Shown one piece after another: positions 57,386-64,000 of a stretch of DNA of 64,000 nt. A program made the translations under genes and the position numbers. Each line of letters starts with the position of its first letter. The stretch's first letter is position 1. Under the pieces are notes generated by a model that saw only the letters and a program-made list of their open reading frames with translations, did not search any database and was not told the DNA's origin. The stretch comes from Duncaniella freteri (GTDB lineage Bacteria > Bacteroidota > Bacteroidia > Bacteroidales > Muribaculaceae): NCBI RefSeq assembly GCF_004766125.1, contig NZ_SJSA01000001.1, positions 1,674,001 to 1,738,000 of the forward strand, written 5' to 3'.

Positions 57386-58909
57386 TTATTCCCACTCTAT
57401 GGTTGCCGGCGGCTTGGAGGAGATGTCGTAGCATACTCGGTTGACACCTCTTACCTTATTGATGATGTCGTTGCTCACCTTTGCCATAAAGTCGTAAGGC
57501 AGATGTGCCCAGTCGGCAGTCATGGCGTCGGTTGAAGTCACGGCGCGAAGCGCAATGGCGCGTTCATAGGTACGCTCGTCGCCCATCACGCCCACGCTCT
57601 GTACGGGCAGAAGGATTGCTCCTGCCTGCCACACCTTATCGTAGAGGTCCCAGTCGCGGAGTCCTTGGATGAAGATATCGTCGGCATCCTGGAGTATTCT
57701 TACTTTCTCAGGAGTTATGTCGCCAAGGATGCGTACCGCCAGTCCGGGTCCGGGGAATGGATGACGCTTGATGAGGTGTTCAGGCATACCGAGCTGACGC
57801 CCTACGGAGCGTACTTCGTCCTTGAAAAGAAGGCGCAGTGGCTCGCATAGCTTAAGGTTCATCTTTTCGGGCAGACCTCCTACATTGTGATGGCTCTTGA
57901 TGGTGGTGCCGGTTATTGACAGGGATTCTATACAGTCGGGGTAGATGGTGCCTTGTGCAAGCCACTTTACATCTTCTATCTTGTGAGCCTCTTCATCGAA
58001 TACGTCAATGAATCCTTTACCGATTATCTTACGCTTGCGTTCAGGTTCGGTGACGCCTTCCAGTTCGCTGAAGAATTTGGCTGATGCGTCTACACCTATG
58101 ACATTGAGCCCGAGACATTCGTAGTCGTTAAGCACATTGCGGAATTCATTCTTGCGGAGCATTCCGTGGTCCACGAATATGCAGGTGAGATTCTTGCCGA
58201 TCGCGCGGTTCAGGAGTACTGCCGCTACCGACGAGTCCACTCCGCCGCTCAGTCCGAGCACCACCTTGTCGTCGCCAAGCTGTTCGCGAAGTGATCTGAC
58301 GGTTGATTCTATAAATGATTCTGCGGTCCAGTCAAGCTTGCCGCCGCATATGTCCACTACGAAATTGCGCAGGAGTTGTGTTCCGTGTTCCGAATGGAAC
58401 ACTTCGGGATGGAACTGTACGCCCCATGTATTTTCCCCCTCTACCTGATAGGCTGCGATCCTTACCTTGTCGGTCGACGCTATGGTCCTGAATCCGTCGG
58501 GGATTGACGTGATGGTATCGCCATGGCTCATCCATACTTGGGAGCCTACCGGAATATTTTGCATCAATGGGTTTTCATTGTCGATGCTTGACAGATGGGC
58601 GCGTCCGTATTCACGTGACGGTGCCGGCTCCACCGAGCCTCCTGAAGTGTAAGCTATGAACTGTGCGCCGTAGCATATGCCGAGCACCGGCAGATGAGAG
58701 CGCAGACGCGACAGGTCGGTACGGAAAGCTTTCTCGTCATACACCGAGAAAGGTGAGCCCGAGAGGATGACTCCTATCACCGATGGGTCATCGTAAGGGA
58801 ACTTGTTGTAGGGAACGATCTCGCAATACTCGCCGAGCTCGCGTACTCGCCGCCCGATGAGCTGCGTTGTCTGCGACCCGAAGTCGAGAATAATGATTTT
58901 TTCCTGCAT
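57386..58909 (-). CDS. guaA: GMP synthase (glutamine-hydrolysing)
   Basis: This 507-residue enzyme makes GMP from XMP using glutamine and ATP. I use ATG 58909 ([21 protein letters not shown]), the standard family start, rather than the frame 13 codons longer. The class I amidotransferase has Cys in LGICYGAQ (about residue 83) and the His/Glu pair in WGVQFHPEV. The ATP pyrophosphatase loop is GLSGGVDSS (about 225). The C-terminal dimerisation domain ends with the usual [10 protein letters not shown] minus-strand -7 box lies 28 nt upstream. Confidence 0.96.
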   Translation of the reverse strand: MQEKIIILDFGSQTTQLIGRRVRELGEYCEIVPYNKFPYDDPSVIGVILSGSPFSVYDEKAFRTDLSRLRSHLPVLGICYGAQFIAYTSGGSVEPAPSREYGRAHLSSIDNENPLMQNIPVGSQVWMSHGDTITSIPDGFRTIASTDKVRIAAYQVEGENTWGVQFHPEVFHSEHGTQLLRNFVVDICGGKLDWTAESFIESTVRSLREQLGDDKVVLGLSGGVDSSVAAVLLNRAIGKNLTCIFVDHGMLRKNEFRNVLNDYECLGLNVIGVDASAKFFSELEGVTEPERKRKIIGKGFIDVFDEEAHKIEDVKWLAQGTIYPDCIESLSITGTTIKSHHNVGGLPEKMNLKLCEPLRLLFKDEVRSVGRQLGMPEHLIKRHPFPGPGLAVRILGDITPEKVRILQDADDIFIQGLRDWDLYDKVWQAGAILLPVQSVGVMGDERTYERAIALRAVTSTDAMTADWAHLPYDFMAKVSNDIINKVRGVNRVCYDISSKPPATIEWE

Positions 58910-58936
58910 AAGAAGTTGTTGATCTTGATTGTTGTG

Positions 58937-58944
58937 CAAAGTTA
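58937..58944 (-). promoter_or_regulatory. Candidate -7 element for guaA
   Basis: The minus strand reads TAACTTTG, 27 nt before the guaA ATG and inside the longer frame, which supports the shorter start. No clear -33 box is seen. Confidence 0.45.
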
Positions 58945-58989
58945 GCAATTGTTATGTTAAATATCACGCTCCGACATCAGATTTTTTGC

Positions 58990-58997
58990 TAATTTTG
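58990..58997 (+). promoter_or_regulatory. Candidate -7 element of the kdsC-like operon
   Basis: TAATTTTG matches TAnnTTTG and lies 40 nt before the ATG at 59038. It is divergent from the guaA box 45 nt away. Confidence 0.45.
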
Positions 58998-59037
58998 CAC
59001 CTCGGAATCCTCTTTGCTCTCCATAAATCATAGTCAG

Positions 59038-59511
59038 ATGTCAAATATCAAGCTCTTTCTTACAGATGTTGACGGCACTCTTACGGACGGCGGTATGTAT
59101 TATACTGCTTCGGGTGACGTCATGAAGAAGTTTAACGCACGTGACGGAATGGGGCTTCAGCTCCTTCAGCGTGCGGGGGTGAGAGTAGGGATTGTCACAA
59201 GCGAGAACACTCCCATAGTGAGTACTCGTGCCGCCAAACTCGGGCTCGACTATCTGGTGCAGGGGAGCCGTGACGGAGGCAAGCTGACTGCTGCCCTCGA
59301 CATATGCGGAGAGTTGGGGATTGGTATTGATGAGGTGGCATATATTGGCGATGATGTCAATTGTGCGGCATTGCTTGCGGCGGCAGGTGTTCGTGCGTGT
59401 CCCGCCGATGCGGTGCCTGAGGTCAAAGGGATTCCTGGTATGCGCGTGATGACACTCCGCGGCGGCGAAGGGTGTGTGCGCGAGTTTATTAATCAACTGC
59501 TCGAAGAATGA
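59038..59511 (+). CDS. KdsC-like HAD phosphatase (3-deoxy-D-manno-octulosonate 8-phosphate phosphatase)
   Basis: The 157-residue HAD-family protein starts at ATG 59038 (MSNIKLFLTDVDGTLTDGG); an upstream TTG at 59014 is less likely. The DVDGTLTDG motif holds the nucleophile and general acid. The cap-less KdsC type is shown by FNARDGMGLQLLQRAGVRVGIVTSE and the later YIGDDVND-like YIGDDVNC block with metal-binding Asp. KdsC frees Kdo for lipopolysaccharide assembly. A sialic-acid-type phosphatase (KdnB-like) is an alternative. It overlaps the next gene by four bases. Confidence 0.88.
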   Translation: MSNIKLFLTDVDGTLTDGGMYYTASGDVMKKFNARDGMGLQLLQRAGVRVGIVTSENTPIVSTRAAKLGLDYLVQGSRDGGKLTAALDICGELGIGIDEVAYIGDDVNCAALLAAAGVRACPADAVPEVKGIPGMRVMTLRGGEGCVREFINQLLEE

Positions 59512-60194
59512 AAGAAGCTAAGTTGTCAGTGACTTTTCTGCTGCTTACGGTCACATTTTGCGTGTGCCTTATTGTCAGCAATCTTATGGAGATCAAGACT
59601 GTTGATCTCGGTCCGCTCACTATTACTGCCGGAGTCATAGTGTTTCCGATATCCTATATACTGAACGACTGTATAGTGGAGGTGTATGGATTTGCCAAGG
59701 CTCGTCTTGTGATATGGATAGGTTTCGGTATGAACCTGCTTGTGTCGCTGCTGCTACAGCTTGGAATAATTCTTCCAGGGGCTGATTCCTGGGCAGGGCA
59801 GGATGCCATGGAGATGATATTCGGAGCTGTGCCAAGGATTTTTGCTGCCAGCTTTGTGGCGTTTCTGTGCGGTTCGATGGTTAATGCCTATGTGATGTCG
59901 AGAATGAAACTGGCTTCATCAGGAGGCAAGGGATTTTCTCTTCGTGCGATAGTGTCTTCGCTATGGGGCGAAGGGGTCGACTCGGTGATATTCTTCCCGA
60001 TAGCATTCGGAGGAGTTTTGGCATGGGGCGAGATAGGGATGCTTATTGTCACACAGACTGTGCTTAAGACTCTTTATGAGGTGATGATACTTCCTGTCAC
60101 CATGCGTGTTGTCAATCTGCTGCGCAGGTATGAGGGTGCGATTGACACCGTTGCCCCGAAATCCTACAAATGGTGGAAAATAAGTGAGCTGTGA
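59508..60194 (+). CDS. Queuosine precursor transporter (YhhQ family)
   Basis: This integral membrane protein of 228 residues has about six hydrophobic helices and belongs to the PF02592 family (YhhQ/QPTR). Its members import preQ0/preQ1 or queuine for tRNA queuosine. Conserved features include NLMEIKTVDLG..TITAGVIVFPISYILNDCIVEVYG, GFGMN and the late 'EGVDSVIFFPIAFGG' segment. It is co-transcribed with HAD genes on both sides by four-base overlaps. No preQ synthesis gene lies nearby, fitting a scavenger role. Confidence 0.9.
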   Translation: MKEAKLSVTFLLLTVTFCVCLIVSNLMEIKTVDLGPLTITAGVIVFPISYILNDCIVEVYGFAKARLVIWIGFGMNLLVSLLLQLGIILPGADSWAGQDAMEMIFGAVPRIFAASFVAFLCGSMVNAYVMSRMKLASSGGKGFSLRAIVSSLWGEGVDSVIFFPIAFGGVLAWGEIGMLIVTQTVLKTLYEVMILPVTMRVVNLLRRYEGAIDTVAPKSYKWWKISEL

Positions 60195-60964
60195 CACTTT
60201 CGGACATTGTATTGAATGAAGGGCGCAGATATCTGCGCGGAGTACGTTGGGTGTGGATAGATCTCGATGACACACTCATAGATTTTCGCGCCAATTCGCT
60301 CGCGGCATTGCGTATCACTTACGAGCAGTGCTCATTGGAGCGTTATTTCCGTTCATGTGACGAGTGGATCGAATGCTACATGCGTCACAATCATGCTCTT
60401 TGGGACCGTTATAACCGTGCTGAGATCACTCAGGGGCATCTGCGCCTTCACAGGTTTCTTGATCCTATAAGGGAGCGCACTCTTATCAGTGAAGAGGAGT
60501 TTGCTGCCGAAGCCAGGCATATGGATATACTGTATCTGTCGATTCTTGCCAGGCAGAAGTGTATGGTGCCAGGGGCAATGGAGCTTGTAGAGCATCTGCG
60601 TGCACACGCTTATAATATAGGTATACTCTCCAACGGCTTCAGAGATGTGCAATATCGTAAGCTTCACACTGTGGGTCTTGATGCGCTCGTGGATACCGTA
60701 GTGCTGAGTGATGACATAGGTGTGAACAAGCCTGATCCCCGCATCTTCATACATGCCATGGAAAGAGTGGGGGATATGTGTCCTGACAGTCACCTGATGA
60801 TAGGTGACAATCCGTCAACCGATATCGATGGGGCGCGTGGCGCAGGATGGCGGTCAGTCCTCTTCGATTGCTCTGCCGGGAGGCTTTCAATCTCGCAGGA
60901 TGGCATCATCACCACATCTTTGAGAGAGATGATACCGCTGTTATCGAGGAGCGATAACGCGTAA
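60191..60964 (+). CDS. YjjG-family HAD hydrolase (noncanonical pyrimidine nucleotidase)
   Basis: This 257-residue HAD protein starts with GTG at 60191, overlapping the previous stop (GTGA). Motif I is VWIDLDDTLIDF (about residues 21-32), motif II is GILSNGFRDVQYRKL, motif III Lys is in GVNKPDPRIF, and motif IV is MIGDNPSTDIDGARGAGW. The C1 cap between motifs I and II fits the YjjG/haloacid dehalogenase subgroup, which removes 5'-phosphates from noncanonical nucleotides. The real substrate is uncertain. Confidence 0.85.
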   Translation: MTLSDIVLNEGRRYLRGVRWVWIDLDDTLIDFRANSLAALRITYEQCSLERYFRSCDEWIECYMRHNHALWDRYNRAEITQGHLRLHRFLDPIRERTLISEEEFAAEARHMDILYLSILARQKCMVPGAMELVEHLRAHAYNIGILSNGFRDVQYRKLHTVGLDALVDTVVLSDDIGVNKPDPRIFIHAMERVGDMCPDSHLMIGDNPSTDIDGARGAGWRSVLFDCSAGRLSISQDGIITTSLREMIPLLSRSDNA

Positions 60965-61009
60965 TGCGGTGAAAAAGTGAAATTTATGTGAAATAATATC
61001 GCTTAAGGT

Positions 61010-61040
61010 TTTGTCAATTCAAAAAAAGTTACGATATTTG
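61010..61040 (+). promoter_or_regulatory. Probable promoter of the HU gene
   Basis: TTTG (61010-61013), a 19-nt spacer and GATATTTG (61033-61040) resemble the Bacteroidetes promoter with two changes in the -7 box. It gives a leader of about 70 nt before the ATG. Confidence 0.45.
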
Positions 61041-61117
61041 CACCTGCAAAACTCGAACCCCCCTTCGGGTATAGCTCTGCGAAGTATATTTAATAAATTA
61101 TAAATCCACCTTTAGAA

Positions 61118-61402
61118 ATGACTAAAGCCGACATTGTCAACGAGATTTCCAAGTCAACAGGCATCGACAAGGCCAATGTACTTGAGACTATCGAGAAGTT
61201 TATGGAGACCGTAAAGGATTCACTCTCTCATGGCGAGAGTGTTTATCTCCGCGGATTTGGCAGCTTCATCACCAAGGTGCGTTCAGAAAAGACCGCACGT
61301 AACATCTCCAAGAACACAACCATCATCATCCCTGAGCACCGCATCCCTGCTTTCAAGCCTGCAAAGGTGTTCATGGAGGAGGTTAAGAACAATCTTGACT
61401 AA
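61118..61402 (+). CDS. HU/IHF-family DNA-binding protein
   Basis: This 94-residue nucleoid protein has the HU/IHF fold: N-terminal helices KADIVNEISKSTGIDKANVLETIEKFMETVKDSLSHGE and the beta-saddle 'VYLRGFGSFITKVRSEKTARNISKNTTIIIPEHRIPAFKPAK'. The arm carries Ile-Pro near residue 75 in place of the usual Asn-Pro tip context. It bends and compacts DNA as a dimer. The small basic gene and RNase G follow on the same strand. Confidence 0.93.
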   Translation: MTKADIVNEISKSTGIDKANVLETIEKFMETVKDSLSHGESVYLRGFGSFITKVRSEKTARNISKNTTIIIPEHRIPAFKPAKVFMEEVKNNLD

Positions 61403-61434
61403 TCTTATTCGTCTAATCATTAATCATAGCAATC

Positions 61435-61524
61435 ATGCCAAGCGGAAAAAAGCGTAAAGGCCACAAGATGGCTACCCACAAGCGTAAAAAGCGTCTTCGC
61501 AAGAACCGTCATAAGAAAAAGTAA
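61435..61524 (+). CDS. Very small basic protein, mS38/AURKAIP1-COX24-like
   Basis: The 29-residue product begins MPSGKKRKGHKMATHKRKKR and ends KNRHKKK. It is about two thirds Lys, Arg and His. It looks like the C-terminal domain of mitochondrial ribosomal protein mS38 (AURKAIP1/COX24), and similar peptides are known to me in Bacteroidetes at this position after HU. It is probably a ribosome-bound peptide. This rests on pattern recognition, since composition bias makes weak homology unreliable. It starts 33 nt after the HU stop. Confidence 0.7.
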   Translation: MPSGKKRKGHKMATHKRKKRLRKNRHKKK

Positions 61525-61550
61525 TTGACGGCCCGACGCGCCAGCATTGC

Positions 61551-61634
61551 GCAATGAACACGAAGAACAAACTAACAGCCGGGCTCGCTCACAAGTGCGG
61601 TATCCGTGCCTCGGTTTGTTCTTTGCGTTATTGC
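61551..61634 (+). promoter_or_regulatory. Long imperfect stem-loop in the RNase G leader
   Basis: Bases 61551-61572 pair with 61614-61634. Outer pairs 61551-61557 with 61628-61634 and inner pairs 61561-61572 with 61614-61625 are joined across a small bulge and mismatch; a 41-nt loop is enclosed. Gene-leader position suggests post-transcriptional control of the RNase, as known for rne in E. coli, or a terminator/processing site. Confidence 0.5.
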
Positions 61635-61661
61635 ATACATATGTAAACCGTTCCCCGCCGA

Positions 61662-61678
61662 GCCGTGACAGGCACGGC
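61662..61678 (+). promoter_or_regulatory. Second hairpin in the RNase G leader
   Basis: GCCGTG (61662-61667) pairs with CACGGC (61673-61678) across a 5-nt loop, 38 nt before the RNase G start. It stacks beside the longer upstream stem. Confidence 0.45.
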
Positions 61679-61716
61679 GCATTATAAAAATTACAACACC
61701 CTCATTCAAGGAATTA

Positions 61717-63342
61717 ATGAAAAGTGAACTGATCGTCGATGTACAGCCCTCCGAAGTCTCAATAGCACTTCTGGAGGATTCGAGGCTCGTCTCTCTTCAG
61801 AAAGAGGCGCGCAACATTGCCTATGCCGTCGGCGACATATACCTGGCTAAAGTAAAGAAGCTTATGCCGGGTCTCAATGCCGCCTTCGTCAATGTTGGCT
61901 ACGAGAAGGACGCTTTTCTTCACTACTTGGATCTTGGTTCGCAATTCTCAACCTATTCATCGTTCATCAAGAGTGCCATTGTCGACAAGAAAGCTGCCGA
62001 CACATCGGTGTCGAAGATGAAGCGACTGCCCGACATAGATAAGCACGGAACTATAACCAATGTACTTCAGCCGGGTCAGGAACTCCTCGTACAGATAGTC
62101 AAGGAGCCCATATCATCCAAGGGTCCGCGACTCACTACCGAAATCACATTCACAGGTCGATATATGGTGCTGATACCTTTCGGCGACAAGATTTCGGTGT
62201 CAGCCAAAATCAAGACCACTGAAGAAAAACTACGTCTGCGACAACTTATAGATAGCATACGTCCGAAGAATTTCGGAATCATCATACGCACATCAGCCGA
62301 AGGTAAAAGTGTGAGAGATCTTCATCATGAGCTCCGCACTCTTCTGAGATGCTGGGAGGAGACAGTGGCTAAAGCACGCACAGCGACAGCCCCGGCACTG
62401 ATATTCGAGGAGGAAAGCCGTATAGTAGGTATGCTGCGTGATGTGTTCAGCCCTACATTCGAGAGTATTCATGTCAACGACAAGGAGACTTACAGCCAGA
62501 TAGCGAAATATGTTGAGCTTATATCTCCTGAAAGCAAGGATATAGTGAAGCTCTACGAGAGTGATGTCCCCATTTTCGATCATTTCAGCATCACAAGGCA
62601 GATCAAGTCATCGTTTGGAAAGACAGTTTCCTTCAAGTCTGGTGCATATGTGATAATCGAGCATACCGAGGCCCTTCATGTCATAGACGTCAATTCTGGC
62701 AACCGATCCAAGGCTGCCCCCGACCAGGAAAGCAATGCACTCGAAGTGAATCTTCGTGCTGCCGACGAGATAGCCAGGCAGTTGCGCCTGCGTGATATGG
62801 GTGGCATCATAGTGGTCGACTTCATTGATATGAATAAAGCGGAGAACCGTCAGAAGCTTTATGAGCATATGCGTGAGGTGATGGCTAATGACCGCGCCCG
62901 CCACAATATCTTGCCTCTGAGCAAATTCGGGCTTATGCAGATCACTCGTCAGCGTGTGCGCCCGGCTCTTGATATCATAACGAGCGAGGAATGCCCATCC
63001 TGTCATGGAAAGGGCGAGGTCCAGCCGTCTCTGCTCTTTACCGATACTCTCCATGAGAAGCTCGACTATCTGGTTAATATACTTAAAGTAAAGGATTTTG
63101 TCCTGTATGTTCATCCGTATGTGGCAGCCTATCTCAAGAAAGGGTTCCCTTCGCTATATCGTAAATGGCAGTGGGAATACGGATTCTGTTTCCGCCTCTG
63201 CCCGGATGAGTCACTCGCTTATTTACAGTATCGCGTGCTTGACAAGGAGCACAATGAGATAGATCTGAAAGAGGAAAAGGATATAGCGTCATCAGCCACG
63301 AAATCCAAATCCAGAACCAAGAACCGTACAAAGGAAGAATAG
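61717..63342 (+). CDS. rng: Ribonuclease E/G family endoribonuclease
   Basis: This 541-residue endonuclease processes rRNA and starts mRNA decay. The N-terminal S1 domain begins 'YAVGDIYLAKVKKLMPGLNAAFVNVGYEKDAFLHYLDL' (about residues 36-75). The DNase-I-like catalytic part has HVIDVNSG and IVVDFIDM with the two Mg-binding Asp (about 325 and 370). The Zn-link is CPSCHGKGEV (about 427). No long C-terminal degradosome scaffold is present, so it is of the RNase G type. The tail ends in a Lys/Arg/Thr-rich stretch. Confidence 0.94.
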   Translation: MKSELIVDVQPSEVSIALLEDSRLVSLQKEARNIAYAVGDIYLAKVKKLMPGLNAAFVNVGYEKDAFLHYLDLGSQFSTYSSFIKSAIVDKKAADTSVSKMKRLPDIDKHGTITNVLQPGQELLVQIVKEPISSKGPRLTTEITFTGRYMVLIPFGDKISVSAKIKTTEEKLRLRQLIDSIRPKNFGIIIRTSAEGKSVRDLHHELRTLLRCWEETVAKARTATAPALIFEEESRIVGMLRDVFSPTFESIHVNDKETYSQIAKYVELISPESKDIVKLYESDVPIFDHFSITRQIKSSFGKTVSFKSGAYVIIEHTEALHVIDVNSGNRSKAAPDQESNALEVNLRAADEIARQLRLRDMGGIIVVDFIDMNKAENRQKLYEHMREVMANDRARHNILPLSKFGLMQITRQRVRPALDIITSEECPSCHGKGEVQPSLLFTDTLHEKLDYLVNILKVKDFVLYVHPYVAAYLKKGFPSLYRKWQWEYGFCFRLCPDESLAYLQYRVLDKEHNEIDLKEEKDIASSATKSKSRTKNRTKEE

Positions 63343-63400
63343 CCCTTCCCATTGAGCAGTGGAGATTCATATTGTCTCCCGCCATATTTTTACAGTATCC

Positions 63401-63444
63401 AAGCCTCCCGGTAAGCATTATGAATAGCTGCGGGAGGCTTTTCT
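63401..63444 (+). terminator. Intrinsic terminator after rng
   Basis: A 10-bp perfect GC-rich stem (63401-63410 with 63431-63440) with a 20-nt loop is followed by a short T-rich stretch (63439-63444). Confidence 0.75.
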
Positions 63445-63673
63445 GTTGTGCGTTTAAATATGGGATACTTTTGGGGAATTGTATTCTTTGATGATTGTTA
63501 TTATGGCAGACCCTTGTTCTATGTGGCTATTGGTGCTTAATTGTCAGCTGTCATATCTGTGATGTGTTTGTTTTAGAATTTAATCCGATCGCAGATTGTT
63601 TTAGGTGAAATAGATTAGTATTATATCTATTTTGCGTATTTTGCATTATTTTTCAAAAAAAGTTGCCAAAGTA

Positions 63674-63705
63674 TTTGCATAGTTCCTGAAAACTCTCTAC
63701 CTTTG
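63674..63705 (+). promoter_or_regulatory. Consensus promoter of tRNA-Lys
   Basis: TTTG (63674-63677), a 20-nt spacer and TACCTTTG (63698-63705) match the Bacteroidetes consensus exactly. It lies 73 nt before the mature tRNA end. Confidence 0.75.
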
Positions 63706-63778
63706 CATCGCAATTGAGGGAAAGGCCTCAGCAAAGGTTTGAAATCACAAATTACAGATCTTTAAATTGCAAAATGAT

Positions 63779-63851
63779 GACTTCGTAGCTCAGTTGGTAG
63801 AGCAACTGACTCTTAATCAGTGGGTCGAGAGTTCGAGCCTCTCCGAGGTCA
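63779..63851 (+). tRNA. tRNA-Lys (anticodon CUU)
   Basis: The 73-nt cloverleaf has acceptor arm GACTTCG/CGAGGTC (one G-U pair), D-arm GCTC..GAGC, anticodon stem ACTGA/TCAGT with loop CTCTTAA (anticodon CTT), T-arm GAGAG TTCGAGC CTCTC and discriminator A. CCA is not encoded. Confidence 0.96.
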
Positions 63852-63878
63852 CAATGAGGTCTATCAGACCGATGAATT

Positions 63879-63916
63879 CCTCTGAAAATCAACAATTTTC
63901 AGAGGTTTTTCTTTTT
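63879..63916 (+). terminator. Intrinsic terminator after tRNA-Lys
   Basis: An 11-bp perfect stem (63879-63889 with 63895-63905) with a 5-nt loop is followed by TTTTTCTTTTT. It ends the tRNA transcript. Confidence 0.88.
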
Positions 63917-63966
63917 ACCCCTGTCCCCGTCCGGCGCAAAATATTGAAACTGCGGGTGTGCAAGAA

Positions 63967-64000
63967 GGGTGCAGTAGAATTTGTACTGCAAACTGCACCC
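63967..64000. repeat. Inverted repeat at the right window edge
   Basis: GGGTGCAGT (63967-63975) and ACTGCACCC (63992-64000) are perfect 9-bp arms. A nested 6-bp pair GCAGTA/TACTGC uses part of the left arm. The element reaches the window edge, so its full extent is unknown. Confidence 0.5.

Larger units (their letters stand above)
63343..63778. other. 436-bp intergenic region between rng and tRNA-Lys
   Basis: No gene is seen. It contains the rng terminator (63401-63444) and the tRNA promoter (63674-63705). The 230 bp between these is AT-rich with no recognisable structure. Confidence 0.7.

Noticed and set aside
61051..61065. Small CCC/GGG hairpin in the HU leader
   Set aside because: Only three or four base pairs; too weak to call a regulatory structure.
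1..64000. CRISPR array, rRNA operon, prophage or conjugative genes
   Set aside because: I looked for regular direct repeats, rRNA signatures, capsid, integrase and transfer genes and saw none, apart from the one insertion sequence.

Overview
The window looks like a chromosomal segment of a Bacteroidales gut bacterium, probably Muribaculaceae; the family-level guess is an inference. Supporting signs are SusC/SusD pairs, a hybrid two-component regulator, a bifunctional Fkp, DUF4301, Bacteroidetes-type promoters (TTTG, about 20 nt, TAnnTTTG) and no obvious Shine-Dalgarno sequences.

Positions 1-20202 hold a glycan-use region on the + strand. It runs: a hybrid two-component regulator cut by the window edge, a pectinesterase lipoprotein, SusC/SusD pair 1, a terminator, a secreted alpha/beta-hydrolase esterase, a GH95 family enzyme, and SusC/SusD pair 2. 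The second SusC is frameshifted at a run of eight C. The enzyme set suggests a decorated pectic glycan. Convergent to it, 20315-26081 (- strand) is a compact five-gene sugar-acid cassette: DHDPS-family aldolase, sodium:solute symporter, iron alcohol dehydrogenase, PdxA2-like dehydrogenase and DUF1537 kinase.

Positions 26399-29974 form an AT-rich restriction-modification island with two C5-cytosine methyltransferases around a DUF3883/PD-(D/E)XK protein, probably acquired by transfer. A secreted leucine-rich-repeat protein follows. Next, on the - strand, comes a co-directional run ftsY-rimO-isochorismate synthase-SGNH-SGNH-MBOAT, joining housekeeping genes to a probable polysaccharide O-acylation module. 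After that are rplY-pth-S4 protein, then + strand DUF4301, an Eis-like GNAT and engB.

Positions 44911-60964 hold fkp (-), a TonB-dependent receptor, a TerB-like protein, a SpoU methyltransferase, clpP-clpX, recQ, ftsE, an intact IS4-family insertion sequence with terminal inverted repeats and 9-bp target duplication, guaA (-), and a kdsC-like/queuosine transporter/YjjG-like HAD operon. The right end carries an HU gene, a 29-residue very basic protein resembling the mS38 (AURKAIP1/COX24) family, an RNase G gene with a highly structured leader, and tRNA-Lys(CUU) behind a textbook promoter.

The most unusual points are the two-methyltransferase restriction system, the sugar-acid cassette, the C8 frameshift in a SusC gene, the RNase G leader, and several long perfect palindromes between genes.
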